Shown here in pieces: positions 1 to 8,131 of a DNA stretch of 42,755 bases. A model generated the notes under the pieces. The model was not told the DNA's origin. It was given only the letters and a program-made list of their open reading frames with translations, and made no database searches. Made by a program: the position numbers and the translations under genes. Numbering within the stretch: position 1 is the first letter of the stretch; each line of letters opens with the position of its first letter. Source of the stretch: Hyphomicrobiales bacterium (GTDB taxonomy: Bacteria > Pseudomonadota > Alphaproteobacteria > Rhizobiales > Rhizobiaceae). Location: positions 1 through 42,755 of the forward strand of contig UBTA01000042.1 in assembly GCA_900468065.1 (NCBI GenBank), in the 5' to 3' direction.

Positions 1-81
1 GCTCACCGGACGCTCACGATCTATCTGAGGCGGAACAAAACGGTCACCGTTCAGGCGCCAACGACGCTCGGCCGGGCCTGA
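1..81 (+). CDS. C-terminal end of an unidentified protein (truncated by window edge)
   Basis: Reading from base 1, an open frame of 26 codons runs to a TGA at 79-81 and ends in TTLGRA. A hairpin with a short T run follows 24 bases later, as expected after a real gene end. The residues visible are basic and beta-like (TLTIYLRRNKTVTV), but too few to assign a family. The frame is short enough to be open by chance, so coding status rests mainly on the terminator. Confidence 0.4.
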   Translation, partial: AHRTLTIYLRRNKTVTVQAPTTLGRA

Positions 82-104
82 AACCCCGGACCACCCGTCT
101 TCAG

Positions 105-138
105 AAAGCCCGTGGCTGGTAAACCGCTACGGGCCTTT
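105..138 (+). terminator. Rho-independent-like terminator
   Basis: A nine-pair stem (108-116 GCCCGTGGC with 126-134 GCTACGGGC, one G-U pair) is flanked by AAA on the left and TTT on the right. It lies just after the stop at 79-81. The T run is short, so some readthrough towards the next gene is possible. Confidence 0.55.
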
Positions 139-235
139 CCTGTCTGCATTTGACCGCATTGGCCAACACCGTCTTTCGCTGGTAGGTTCGCCCTCCCCGA
201 TCATTGCGTCCCCTGAAGAGACGGTAGCAGGCCTC

Positions 236-1024
236 ATGTTTCTCGCATCAAAACTGTTCTGGCTGCTTGCCCAGCCTCTATCGCTGGTCTTCATTCTTCT
301 GGTCTTGAGCTTTCTTCTCGCTGCCGCCGGCTTTCGGCGGCTGTACCGGTTCCTGTCCGGGCTTGCCGCCACCCTGCTATTCCTTACCCTGTTCACCAGT
401 ACCGGCGCCGTCATGCTTCAGACGCTGGAAAACCGCATCGCAAGGCCCGCAAGCCTGCCCGCCGATCTTTCCTGCATCATCATTCTTGGTGGCGCCTTCG
501 AAAACGAGGTGATTGCCAAGCGGGGCGGCATCGAGCTTAACCAGGCGGCAGACAGGTTCGTCGAAGGCCTGAAGCTTGCCCAATCCCATCCATCCGCACG
601 CATTCTCATCTCGGGTGGCGACGGCTCGTTCAGCGGGCAATATGATGGCGACGCGCAGACATCCGAAACCTTCTTCTCGACCTTTGGCATTGCCCCCGAA
701 CGGCTGATCCGCGAAGACCAGTCGCGCACCACCTTCGAGAATGCGGCCAATACAAAACACTTGCTGGAAGCGAACGGGTTGTCGAACTGCGCCCTCATCA
801 CTTCGGCCTTCCACATGCCGCGCTCCGTCGGACTGTTCCGTAAGCTCGGCATCGCCGTGACGCCATGGCCGGTGGATTATCGTACCAGCGGCGAGGCGAC
901 CCTTGGCCCCGATTTCAGCCAGCCCTCGTTGAACGCGCAACTGACGACGACGGCGATGCGCGAATGGACGGGTCTGGTCGCCTATTTCATCAGCGGCCGC
1001 ACGCACGTTCTCTTTCCGCAATAA
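236..1024 (+). CDS. ElyC/SanA/YdcF-family membrane protein (DUF218)
   Basis: A 262-residue protein with two hydrophobic segments (about 7-30 and 40-60) followed by a DUF218 domain (about 78-225). Family motifs are ILGG at 83-86, SGGDG at 126-130, the ED-SRTTFEN stretch near 160-169 and ITSAFHMPR at 188-196. The two-helix plus DUF218 layout and the length match E. coli ElyC, an inner-membrane factor for peptidoglycan and envelope integrity; the exact reaction of the family is not settled. The start has an AGG a few bases upstream. It reads alone and the next gene begins about 100 bases downstream. Family assignment is firm, the ElyC role is inferred. Confidence 0.85.
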   Translation: MFLASKLFWLLAQPLSLVFILLVLSFLLAAAGFRRLYRFLSGLAATLLFLTLFTSTGAVMLQTLENRIARPASLPADLSCIIILGGAFENEVIAKRGGIELNQAADRFVEGLKLAQSHPSARILISGGDGSFSGQYDGDAQTSETFFSTFGIAPERLIREDQSRTTFENAANTKHLLEANGLSNCALITSAFHMPRSVGLFRKLGIAVTPWPVDYRTSGEATLGPDFSQPSLNAQLTTTAMREWTGLVAYFISGRTHVLFPQ

Positions 1025-1080
1025 TCAAAGATAGTTGCGTTCAGGCCTGCCGTTGACGCGACTGCGCCATTGTGGTCCTT

Positions 1081-1119
1081 CTCGATTTTTTGGCGGGCTC
1101 GATTTTCTGGCGGGGGGGG
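1081..1119 (+). repeat. 17-bp tandem repeat running into a G8 tract, leader of the TRIC-like gene
   Basis: CTCGATTTTTTGGCGGG (1081-1097) is followed directly by the same 17 bases with one change (1098-1114, T to C at position 10). The second copy runs into eight consecutive Gs (1112-1119), which form the only Shine-Dalgarno-like sequence before the ATG at 1124. This looks like a local duplication. Confidence 0.85.
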
Positions 1120-1123
1120 AAAA

Positions 1124-1759
1124 ATGCCGATCATGGAAATTCTCGATTATGCCGGGGTGGCAGTGTTTGCTGCTACCGGGGCTCTGGCGGCCTCACGCAA
1201 ACAGCTGGATATCATCGGCTATATCTTCCTTGCCTCGGTCACCGGCATTGGCGGCGGCACGTTGCGTGACGTCATCCTCGGTGCGACGCCGGTCTTCTGG
1301 GTGACCAATCCGGTCTACCTGCTCGTCTGCGGCTGTATGGGCCTTCTGGTGTTCTTCTCGGCCCATATGATGGAATCGCGCTACAAGTTCCTCGTCTGGC
1401 TCGATGCCATCGGTCTTTCGGCCTATAGCGTCATGGGCGCCGCCAAGGGACTGGCTGCGACGGGCTCGCCCATCGTTGCGCTTGTCACCGGCATGTTGAC
1501 GGCGACCTTTGGCGGTATCCTGCGCGACCTGCTTGCAGGCGAGCCATCGGTCTTGCTGCGTCCGGAAATCTACGTCACGGCTGCGCTTGTCGGCGCAGGT
1601 GTCTTTACAGGTGCTACTTGGTTCGGAGCCTCGTTGCTGATTGCCTCAACGCTTGGCGTACTCACCGCCTTTGCGGTGCGCGGTGGTGCATTGAGATATG
1701 GCTGGACGTTGCCAACCGGAGATCCGAGGCCCGGCCGTCATCCCGACGACGTTATGTAA
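1124..1759 (+). CDS. TRIC-type / YicG-family (UPF0126) membrane protein
   Basis: A 211-residue integral membrane protein with about seven hydrophobic segments and the two internally repeated UPF0126 signatures: GIGGGTLRD (41-49) and FGGILRD (129-135). Each half of the protein has three helices around a glycine-rich bend. Bacterial members are prokaryotic counterparts of trimeric intracellular cation channels; a role in glycine uptake has also been proposed for some. I chose ATG 1124 over a GTG/ATG about 50 bases earlier because of the G-rich ribosome site immediately upstream and the usual family N-terminus (MEILDYAG). It is convergent with irr, with 33 bases between the stop codons. Confidence 0.87.
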   Translation: MPIMEILDYAGVAVFAATGALAASRKQLDIIGYIFLASVTGIGGGTLRDVILGATPVFWVTNPVYLLVCGCMGLLVFFSAHMMESRYKFLVWLDAIGLSAYSVMGAAKGLAATGSPIVALVTGMLTATFGGILRDLLAGEPSVLLRPEIYVTAALVGAGVFTGATWFGASLLIASTLGVLTAFAVRGGALRYGWTLPTGDPRPGRHPDDVM

Positions 1760-1792
1760 CGTCGTTGATGACGTGATGTAGAGAAAAGAAAA

Positions 1793-2212
1793 TCAGCCGC
1801 GCTTGCGGCGCAGGCGGATAATGACGTCGACATGGGCGATTTCCATGCCTTCCGGCGGTTCCGGCAGATTGCCGATCGTCAGGCTGCTGACCGGGATATC
1901 GAGCACCTCGTTATGGCCCTCGACGAAGAAATGGTGATGATCGGACACATTGGTGTCGAAATAAGTCTTGGCGCTTTCCACGGCCAGAACACGGATCATG
2001 CCAGCTTCAGTAAACTGGTGCAGCGTGTTGTAGACGGTTGCCAGCGACACCGGAACACCGGCGGTCACCGCTTCTTCGTGCAGTTCCTCCACCGTCAGGT
2101 GGCGATCGCCCTTGGCAAAGATCAGGTCGGCAAGCGCCATGCGCTGACGCGTCGGCCTGAGGCCGGAGCGGCGCAGGCGTTCTTCCGAACAGATCTCGAT
2201 GGCAGTCGTCAT
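1793..2212 (-). CDS. irr: Iron response regulator Irr (Fur family)
   Basis: A 139-residue Fur-superfamily regulator. The N-terminal winged helix covers about 12-80 (LRPTRQRMALADL, then SLATVYNTLHQF). The dimerisation part carries the three-histidine stretch SDHHHFF at 90-96 that in Irr takes part in haem and metal sensing. The CxxC zinc motifs of true Fur are absent, with only one Cys, at residue 8. In rhizobia Irr accumulates under iron limitation and represses iron-rich and haem functions through iron control elements; haem triggers its loss. The start has GGA about nine bases upstream. It is divergent from fabA. A perfect Irr-type box occurs in this window upstream of mbfA. Confidence 0.93.
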   Translation of the reverse strand: MTTAIEICSEERLRRSGLRPTRQRMALADLIFAKGDRHLTVEELHEEAVTAGVPVSLATVYNTLHQFTEAGMIRVLAVESAKTYFDTNVSDHHHFFVEGHNEVLDIPVSSLTIGNLPEPPEGMEIAHVDVIIRLRRKRG

Positions 2213-2532
2213 ACGGACGGATCCAGATTTCCAAGCTATTGCAGAACAGACTTACAGAGCCGATATAACTTTTGCCGAGAATGCTTTCAATAGTAAGCAA
2301 GCTCGCTGAAGGCATCCAGACGGTAAAAACCGCCTGATTCTGGGGGCAAAAGGCAATTATCTCTGGCTGTTGCAGCAGCCATCATGTATGCGACGGCGGA
2401 AATAGGCATTGCGCTTGGCCAGACAGGAATATGCGAAACGACACGCTTGGGTCATGCCGGAGCTTCAATTCGCTCCTATCTTGCTCTAAACCAAGTCAAC
2501 CAAAAACGGATGTAGCGGGGAAACGACAGTTC
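2213..2532. other. Divergent intergenic region between irr and fabA
   Basis: These 320 bases contain no credible gene. On the minus strand there is a good promoter for irr (2263-2290). For fabA I find only a ribosome site (GCGGGG, 2515-2520) and no convincing -35/-10 pair. A small imperfect hairpin surrounds CGGTAAAAACCG near 2321-2333. No Irr-type TTTAGAA-N3-TTCTAAA box is present; TCTAAA near 2484 is only a half match. Confidence 0.6.
2263..2290 (-). promoter_or_regulatory. Putative sigma70 promoter of irr
   Basis: On the minus strand TTGAAA (2290-2285), a 16-base spacer and TTATAT (2268-2263) form a good housekeeping promoter. It predicts a transcript start near 2256 and a leader of about 45 bases before the irr ATG at 2212. 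Confidence 0.55.
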
Positions 2533-3048
2533 ATGACGACCAGACAATCCAGCTTCAATTATGAAGAGATCCTGAAATGCGGTCGCGGCGAACTGTTCGG
2601 ACCGGGCAATGCCCAGCTGCCCCTGCCCCCCATGCTGATGGTTCACCGCATCACCGACATCTCCGAAACCGGTGGTACCTTCGACAAGGGTTACATCCGC
2701 GCCGAATATGACGTGCGTCCCGATGACTGGTATTTCCCCTGCCACTTCCAGGGCAATCCGATCATGCCGGGCTGCCTTGGCCTTGATGGCATGTGGCAGC
2801 TGACAGGATTTTTCCTCGGCTGGCTGGGCGAACCCGGCCGTGGCATGGCGCTTTCCACCGGCGAAGTGAAGTTCAAGGGCATGATCCGCCCGGAAACGAA
2901 GCTGCTTGAGTACGGCATCGACTTCAAGCGCGTCATGCGTGGCCGCCTTGTGCTCGGCACGGCCGACGGCTGGCTGAAGGCCGACGGCGAAACCATCTAT
3001 CAGGCGTCTGACCTTCGCGTCGGTCTGTCGAAAGAAAAAGCTGCCTGA
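2533..3048 (+). CDS. fabA: 3-hydroxydecanoyl-ACP dehydratase/isomerase FabA
   Basis: A 171-residue bifunctional enzyme that dehydrates beta-hydroxydecanoyl-ACP and isomerises the trans-2 to the cis-3 double bond, opening the anaerobic unsaturated fatty acid route. The hot-dog fold active site is intact: His71 in [12 protein letters not shown] and Asp85 in LGLDGMWQL, the same positions as in E. coli FabA. ATG 2533 is chosen because it gives the family length and has GGGG about 12 bases upstream; a longer frame back to 2431 adds residues no FabA has. First gene of fabA-fabB-fabI, 47 bases before fabB. Confidence 0.96.
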   Translation: MTTRQSSFNYEEILKCGRGELFGPGNAQLPLPPMLMVHRITDISETGGTFDKGYIRAEYDVRPDDWYFPCHFQGNPIMPGCLGLDGMWQLTGFFLGWLGEPGRGMALSTGEVKFKGMIRPETKLLEYGIDFKRVMRGRLVLGTADGWLKADGETIYQASDLRVGLSKEKAA

Positions 3049-3095
3049 ACCGCGGCATAGTCGCACTCAGCGAGATTAAAGAAGAGGTCATCCAC

Positions 3096-4319
3096 ATGAG
3101 ACGGGTTGTTGTCACGGGTCTGGGCATTGTTTCCTCGATCGGAAACGATGCGCAGGAAGTCACCACGTCGCTGCGTGAAGCAAAATCCGGCATTTCGTTT
3201 TCGAACGATTTTGCCGAACACGGCTTCAAGTGCCAGGTCTGGGGTGCACCCAATCTCGACACGACCGAGCTTGTCGATCGCCGCGCCGCACGCTTCCTGT
3301 CGCAAGGCGGCATGTGGAACCACGTTGCGATGAAACAGGCGATTGCCGATTCAGGCCTTGAAGACAAGGATATCGGCGGCAACGAGCGCACCGGCATCAT
3401 CATGGGCTCAGGTGGTCCGTCCACCCGCACGCTGATCGAGGCTGCCGAAATCACCCTGAAGAACAACTCGCCCAAGCGCATCGGCCCGTTTGCCGTGCCG
3501 AAGGCGATGTCCTCGACGGCATCGGCGACGCTTGCCACCTGGTTCAAGATTCACGGCGTCAACTATTCGATCTCGTCGGCTTGCTCGACCTCGGCACATT
3601 GCATCGGCAATGCCATGGAAATGATCCAGTGGGGCAAGCAGGACGTGATGTTCGCCGGCGGTCATGAAGACCTCGACTGGACCATGTCGAACCTGTTCGA
3701 CGCCATGGGCGCCATGTCCTCCAAGTATAACGACACGCCTTCGACCGCTTCGCGCGCCTATGACGTCTCCCGTGACGGCTTCGTCATCGCCGGCGGTGCA
3801 GGCGTTCTGGTTCTCGAAGAACTGGAACATGCCAAGGCCCGCGGTGCCAAGATCTATGCCGAAATCACCGGCTACGGCGCGACTTCGGACGGCTACGACA
3901 TGGTGGCTCCATCCGGCGAAGGCGCCATCCGCTGCATGCGCCAGGCACTGGCAACGGTGAAGGGCGAAGTCGACTACGTCAACACGCACGGCACCTCGAC
4001 GCCCGTCGGCGATTCGAAGGAAATCGGCGCCATCCGCGAAGTCTTCGGCAACAAGATCCCGCATATCCAGTCGACCAAGTCGCTGACCGGCCATTCGCTC
4101 GGCGCTGCCGGCGTGCAGGAATCGATCTATGGCCTCCTGATGATGCAGGCTGGTTTCATCGGCGAAAGCGCCCACATCACCGAACTCGACCCGGAATTCG
4201 ACGGCGTTCCGATCGTGCGCAAGCGCATCGACAATGCCAAGATCGATACCGTCCTGTCGAACTCCTTCGGCTTTGGCGGCACCAATGCCACGCTCGTTTT
4301 CCAGCGCCACAACGGATAA
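3096..4319 (+). CDS. fabB: 3-oxoacyl-ACP synthase I FabB
   Basis: A 407-residue elongating condensing enzyme that extends cis-unsaturated acyl-ACPs with malonyl-ACP. The thiolase-fold catalytic set is complete and numbered as in E. coli: Cys163 (SSACSTSAH), His298 ([11 protein letters not shown]), Lys328 and His333 ([14 protein letters not shown]). The ribosome site AGAGG is well placed. FabB paired with FabA is what distinguishes unsaturated-lipid synthesis from plain elongation, so the operon context supports FabB over FabF. The stop is only three bases before fabI, which implies translational coupling. Confidence 0.96.
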   Translation: MRRVVVTGLGIVSSIGNDAQEVTTSLREAKSGISFSNDFAEHGFKCQVWGAPNLDTTELVDRRAARFLSQGGMWNHVAMKQAIADSGLEDKDIGGNERTGIIMGSGGPSTRTLIEAAEITLKNNSPKRIGPFAVPKAMSSTASATLATWFKIHGVNYSISSACSTSAHCIGNAMEMIQWGKQDVMFAGGHEDLDWTMSNLFDAMGAMSSKYNDTPSTASRAYDVSRDGFVIAGGAGVLVLEELEHAKARGAKIYAEITGYGATSDGYDMVAPSGEGAIRCMRQALATVKGEVDYVNTHGTSTPVGDSKEIGAIREVFGNKIPHIQSTKSLTGHSLGAAGVQESIYGLLMMQAGFIGESAHITELDPEFDGVPIVRKRIDNAKIDTVLSNSFGFGGTNATLVFQRHNG

Positions 4320-4322
4320 TCC

Positions 4323-5129
4323 ATGACCGGTATCATGAACGGAAAGCGCGGCCTCATCATGGGGGTCGCCAACAGCCACTCCATCGCATGGGGCATTGCG
4401 CAGAAGCTGGCTGGCCAGGGCGCTGAACTCGCTTTCACCTACCAGGGCGAAGCGCTCGGCAAGCGCGTGAAGCCGCTCGCCGCCGAACTCGGCTCCGACT
4501 TCGTCATCCCCTGCGATGTCGAAGACATCGCTTCGGTGGATGCGACCCTCGATGCGATCAAGGAGAAGTGGGGCAAGCTCGATTTCGTCGTTCATGCTAT
4601 CGGCTTTTCCGACAAGAACGAGCTGAAGGGCCTTTACGCCGACACCTCGCGCGAAAACTTTTCGCGCACCATGGTCATCTCCTGCTTCTCCTTCACCGAG
4701 ATCGCCAAGCGCGCTGCAGGCTTGATGAACGAAGGCGGTGCGATGCTGACGCTGACCTATGGCGGCTCCACCCGCATCATGCCGAACTACAACGTCATGG
4801 GCGTCGCGAAGGCTGCCCTTGAGGCATCCGTTCGCTATCTTGCTGGCGACTACGGCCCGCGCGGCATCCGCGTCAACGCCATCTCCGCCGGCCCGATCCG
4901 CACGCTGGCTGGCGCTGGCATTTCCGACGCCCGCGCCATGCTCTCCTGGCAGCAGAAGAACGCGCCGCTCCGCCGCACCGTCACTATCGAGGATGTCGGC
5001 AACTCGGCGCTCTACCTTCTCTCCGGCCTATCGAGTGGCGTCACCGGCGAAATCCACTATGTGGACTCCGGCTACAACATCACCTCGATGCCGGCCATCG
5101 ATGCCTTGCGCACGGCGGACACGGAGTAA
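4323..5129 (+). CDS. fabI: Enoyl-ACP reductase (NADH) FabI
   Basis: A 268-residue short-chain dehydrogenase-like enzyme that reduces trans-2-enoyl-ACP in the last step of each elongation cycle, and the usual triclosan target. Visible features are the divergent nucleotide-binding N-terminus of FabI (GLIMGVANSHSIAWGIA, 10-26), Tyr146, and the catalytic pair Tyr156 and Lys163 (YNVMGVAK), all at E. coli positions. The start could be 4323 or the ATG four codons later. It closes the fabABI operon. Rhizobia often carry more than one FabI, so it need not be the only one in the genome. Confidence 0.94.
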   Translation: MTGIMNGKRGLIMGVANSHSIAWGIAQKLAGQGAELAFTYQGEALGKRVKPLAAELGSDFVIPCDVEDIASVDATLDAIKEKWGKLDFVVHAIGFSDKNELKGLYADTSRENFSRTMVISCFSFTEIAKRAAGLMNEGGAMLTLTYGGSTRIMPNYNVMGVAKAALEASVRYLAGDYGPRGIRVNAISAGPIRTLAGAGISDARAMLSWQQKNAPLRRTVTIEDVGNSALYLLSGLSSGVTGEIHYVDSGYNITSMPAIDALRTADTE

Positions 5130-5231
5130 CATCCGGGCCGCCACCCCTTTCCGTGCCTCTTGAATTTTGCATCTGCACTTGCCAGTTCAGAGCGCGCAAA
5201 CCATCCAGATACACGTTGAGGACAGATACGC

Positions 5232-7118
5232 ATGAGCAATGTCGCTGAAAACCCCGTCGAAAATCACGTCTTCGAAGCCGATGTCGCAAGCCTGCTGCAT
5301 CTCATGGTGCACTCGGTCTATTCCGACAAGGACGTGTTCCTGCGGGAGCTGATCTCCAACGCCGCCGATGCCTGCGAGAAACTGCGCTACGAGGCCATCA
5401 GCGCGCCTGAGCTGCTCCTCGACGATCCGACACCGCGCATCACCCTGACACTCGACGCCGACGGCAACAGGCTCATCGTCGAAGACAACGGCATCGGCAT
5501 GAGCCGTGACGACATGATCGAGGCGCTCGGCACCATCGCCCGTTCCGGCACCCGCGCCTTCATGGAACGCGTCGAGGCGGCAAAGGCCGGCGAAGGCGCC
5601 CAGCTGATCGGCCAGTTCGGCGTCGGCTTCTATTCCGCCTTCATGGTCGCCGACAAGGTCGATGTCGTCTCCCGTCACGCCGGCAGCGCCCATGCCTTCG
5701 TCTGGTCGTCCGACGGCAAGGGCAGCTACACCGTATCAGAAGCCGATCTGGCTGACGCTCCGGCACGCGGTACCCGCATCACCATGCACCTGATGGACGA
5801 CGCCAAGAGCTATACGTCGAAATGGAGCGTCCAGAAGATCGTCAAGGATCAGTCCGGCCACGTGCCGGTGCCGATCGACCTCATCGAGAAGCCCGGCGCG
5901 GACGCCGAGCGTATCGGCGACGGTACGGCGCTGTGGACGAAGTCCCGCAGCGAGATCACCAAGGAAGAATACGCCGATTTCTATCGCGGTGTTTCCGGCC
6001 AGTACGATGAGCCGGCTCTGACCGTGCATTTCCGCGCCGAAGGCCGGCATGAATATACCGGCCTTGCCTTCGTGCCGGAATCCAAGCCGATCGACATGTT
6101 CGATCCGTCGGCCAAGGGCCGGATGAAGCTCTACGTCAAGCGCGTCTTCATTACCGACGATGCCGAGTTGCTGCCGCGCTACCTGCGCTTTGTGCGTGGC
6201 CTTGTCGACACATCCGACCTGCCGCTCAATGTCTCGCGCGAGATGATCCAGGAAAGCCCGATCCTTGCCGCCATCCGCAAGGGCCTGACCAACCGCGTGC
6301 TGACCGCCATCGAGAAGCTTGCCGACAGCGACAAGGATGCCTTTGCCAAGCTGTGGGATTCGTTCGGCGCCGTGCTGAAAGAGGGCATCTACGACGATTT
6401 CGAGCGCCGGGAGCAACTGATCGCGCTGTCGCGCTTCCGCACCACCACGTCGGACGAGGCGACGCGGTCGCTTGCCGATTACGTCAAGGACATGAAGGAC
6501 GCGCAGGCGGCGATCTATTACCTGACGGGCGACAATCTCGACCGGCTGAAGGCCTCGCCGCAACTGGAAGGTTTTCGCGCCCGCGGGATCGAGGTTTTGC
6601 TGCTGACCGATTCCGTCGACAGCTTCTGGGTGACGGCTGCGCCTGATTTCGAAGGCAAGCCGTTCAAGTCGATCACCCAAGGCGCTGCCGATCTGACGCA
6701 GGTTCCGACGGCCGATGGCGAAACGCCGGCCGCACCGGAAACCTCCGAAGCCGTCACCGATTTCATCGCCTTTGCCAAGACGACGCTCGGCGATGCGGTA
6801 TCGGACGTGCGAGCATCCGATCGCCTGACGGAAAGCGCCGTCTGCCTGGTGGCGCCGGAACAGGGTTATGACCGCCAGCTGGAAAAACTGCTGCAGGGTT
6901 CCGGTAGGCTCGACATGATTGCCAAGCCCGTTCTCGAGATCAATCCGGGCCACGGCCTGATCGCAGCACTTGCCTCCGGCGGCAGCGACGAATTCCGCAC
7001 CGATGCCGTCCAGCTGCTGCTCGACCAGGCCCGCGTTCTCGACGGCGACAAGCCGCAGGACCCGCGCGCCTTCGCCGAGCGCCTGTCTCGGCTGTTTGAG
7101 CGAGCTTTGAAGGGCTGA
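5232..7118 (+). CDS. htpG: Molecular chaperone HtpG (Hsp90)
   Basis: A 628-residue cytosolic Hsp90 chaperone. The N-terminal GHKL ATPase has its canonical motifs: ELISNAADA (39-47, with the catalytic Glu39), DNGIGM (85-90) and GQFGVGFYSAF (127-137). The middle domain contains the conserved run ending in LPLNVSREMIQES, and a dimerisation domain closes the protein. The ribosome site GAGGA lies about 11 bases before the ATG. It starts about 100 bases after fabI with no clear terminator between, so it may be read partly from the fab operon. I see no heat-shock promoter that I could defend. Confidence 0.96.
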   Translation: MSNVAENPVENHVFEADVASLLHLMVHSVYSDKDVFLRELISNAADACEKLRYEAISAPELLLDDPTPRITLTLDADGNRLIVEDNGIGMSRDDMIEALGTIARSGTRAFMERVEAAKAGEGAQLIGQFGVGFYSAFMVADKVDVVSRHAGSAHAFVWSSDGKGSYTVSEADLADAPARGTRITMHLMDDAKSYTSKWSVQKIVKDQSGHVPVPIDLIEKPGADAERIGDGTALWTKSRSEITKEEYADFYRGVSGQYDEPALTVHFRAEGRHEYTGLAFVPESKPIDMFDPSAKGRMKLYVKRVFITDDAELLPRYLRFVRGLVDTSDLPLNVSREMIQESPILAAIRKGLTNRVLTAIEKLADSDKDAFAKLWDSFGAVLKEGIYDDFERREQLIALSRFRTTTSDEATRSLADYVKDMKDAQAAIYYLTGDNLDRLKASPQLEGFRARGIEVLLLTDSVDSFWVTAAPDFEGKPFKSITQGAADLTQVPTADGETPAAPETSEAVTDFIAFAKTTLGDAVSDVRASDRLTESAVCLVAPEQGYDRQLEKLLQGSGRLDMIAKPVLEINPGHGLIAALASGGSDEFRTDAVQLLLDQARVLDGDKPQDPRAFAERLSRLFERALKG

Positions 7119-7152
7119 GTTCATCTGCGCTTCGGCGCGATTGCGGCAATAT

Positions 7153-7198
7153 TGCATCAAGGCCGAATACGCATTATATTGCGCATTAGGCCTTGATG
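7153..7198 (+). promoter_or_regulatory. hicA promoter and 10-bp inverted repeat (putative HicB operator)
   Basis: CATCAAGGCC (7155-7164) and GGCCTTGATG (7189-7198) form a perfect inverted repeat with a 24-base spacer. Inside are a -10-like TATATT (7175-7180) and two copies of CGCATTA (7170-7176, 7182-7188). A -35-like TTGCAT (7153-7158) with 16-base spacing overlaps the left arm. The right arm covers the first possible ATG at 7196. The layout suits autorepression by a HicAB complex; the operator role is inferred. Confidence 0.6.
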
Positions 7199-7210
7199 GA
7201 TTGCGCTGAG

Positions 7211-7393
7211 ATGGAGCGGGATAGCAAAGCGATTATCAAACGCCTCAAAGCCGAGGGGTTTGAGATCGTGTCCGTCAGCGGCTCGCATCACAAGCTTCGC
7301 AAAGACAAACAGACGATCATCGTGCCGCACCCGAAGAAGGACCTGCCGACAGGGACCGCTCGTGCCATCGCAAAACAGGCTGGATGGATTTAA
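7211..7393 (+). CDS. hicA: HicA-family mRNA-interferase toxin
   Basis: A 60-residue protein with the double-stranded-RNA-binding-like fold of HicA, which cleaves mRNA when free of its antitoxin. The family signature is clear: GSHHKL (24-29, with the catalytic His), IVPHPKKDLPTGTARAIAKQAG towards the end. ATG 7211 gives the standard HicA length and the usual start just before the KxIIKRLK helix. ATG 7196 and TTG 7193 are in frame, but they lie inside the right arm of an inverted repeat and near the predicted transcript start. It is followed after two bases by hicB. The toxin looks complete. Confidence 0.88.
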   Translation: MERDSKAIIKRLKAEGFEIVSVSGSHHKLRKDKQTIIVPHPKKDLPTGTARAIAKQAGWI

Positions 7394-7395
7394 CC

Positions 7396-7791
7396 ATGAA
7401 ACACTTCATCGCGCTGGTTCACAAGGAGAAGGACAGCGCCTATGGCGTGACGTTTCCGGACCTTCCGGGCGTTTTTTCTGCCGCCGATGAGGAAGAGGAT
7501 TTGACTGCAAACGCGGTTGAGGCAATCCGGCTATGGGCTGAGGACCAGACGACGCCAGTCCCATCTTCCCATGACGAAATTATGCGCCGGGAGGATATTC
7601 TCAGTGAACTGGCGGCGGGTGCCTTTCTGATGCGCGTTCCCTTCATCGAGGACAGCACCCGGATCGTGCGCGCCAATGTCACCTTCGAAAAGGGCATGCT
7701 GGATGCCATCGACATGGCTGCCCGCGAACGCGGGCTGACACGTTCGGCCTTTCTTGCCAGCTGTGCCCGCAAGGAAATAGAAGCCGCCTGA
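7396..7791 (+). CDS. hicB: HicB-family antitoxin with ribbon-helix-helix domain
   Basis: A 131-residue antitoxin. The N-terminal partly degraded RNase H-like domain has the typical opening FIALVHKEKDSAYGVTFPDLPGVFSAADEEEDL (read from residue 4), which binds and neutralises HicA. The C-terminal part from about residue 90 (RANVTFEKGMLDAIDMAARERGL, then SAFLA) is a ribbon-helix-helix DNA-binding domain, so the protein can repress its own promoter. ATG 7396 matches the family N-terminus; an in-frame ATG at 7384 would overlap hicA by ten bases. The order hicA then hicB with close spacing is the canonical one. Confidence 0.88.
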   Translation: MKHFIALVHKEKDSAYGVTFPDLPGVFSAADEEEDLTANAVEAIRLWAEDQTTPVPSSHDEIMRREDILSELAAGAFLMRVPFIEDSTRIVRANVTFEKGMLDAIDMAARERGLTRSAFLASCARKEIEAA

Positions 7792-7796
7792 CAAGC

Positions 7797-8036
7797 TCAG
7801 GCGACCCACCAGACCACGAGCAGTACGGCCAGGACCGCCAGAGCGAACATGCCGAACATCGTCATCTGTTTGCGGGCATGGCCGAGAGCTGCTGGGTCAA
7901 CCGGCGCACGGCCGGTCTGGAAGGCCAGAGGCACTTCCGAGGCACCACTCCTGCCTTCTCCGCTCTTGATATCTTTGACGATGACTTCAGCGACGCCCTC
8001 GGTGACGGGCGGGCGGTGTCCATAGCTAGAAACCAT
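7797..8036 (-). CDS. Small C-terminally anchored membrane protein, unknown function
   Basis: A 79-residue protein I do not recognise. Residues 1-55 are polar and loop-like (VSSYGHRPPVTEG at the start) and the last 23 (MFGMFALAVLAVLLVVWWVA) form one membrane helix with almost nothing after it, so it is probably a tail-anchored inner-membrane protein. ATG 8036 is preferred over 8069 because GGAG lies eight bases upstream. It is convergent with hicB, five bases between the stops. It could be a small rhizobial membrane protein conserved only within the family. Confidence 0.65.
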   Translation of the reverse strand: MVSSYGHRPPVTEGVAEVIVKDIKSGEGRSGASEVPLAFQTGRAPVDPAALGHARKQMTMFGMFALAVLAVLLVVWWVA

Positions 8037-8131
8037 TGGCACACTCCATCGATGCCTGCGCGATATCACGCAGGTGAGAGAGCTAAAGGTGTACCCGTTT
8101 CGTCAATAAAGCAATTGCAAAAGCAAGCGCC

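Noticed and set aside
32..51. GGAAC...CGTT near the left edge as a second EcfG promoter
   Set aside because: The spacing is only 11 bases rather than 16-17, and it lies inside the probable upstream coding region.
2478..2489. TCTAAA before fabA as an Irr box
   Set aside because: Only a half match; the partner half is absent, so it is no palindrome.
2431..2532. N-terminal extension of fabA by 34 codons
   Set aside because: The added residues have no place in FabA, and a ribosome site and family length favour ATG 2533.
3408..4595. Long minus-strand frame opposite fabB and fabI
   Set aside because: It spans two genes of an intact operon, including the gap, and has no recognisable motif.
5736..7160. 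A 474-codon open frame on the minus strand, opposite htpG
   Set aside because: htpG motifs on the other strand are complete, and the antisense translation resembles no family.
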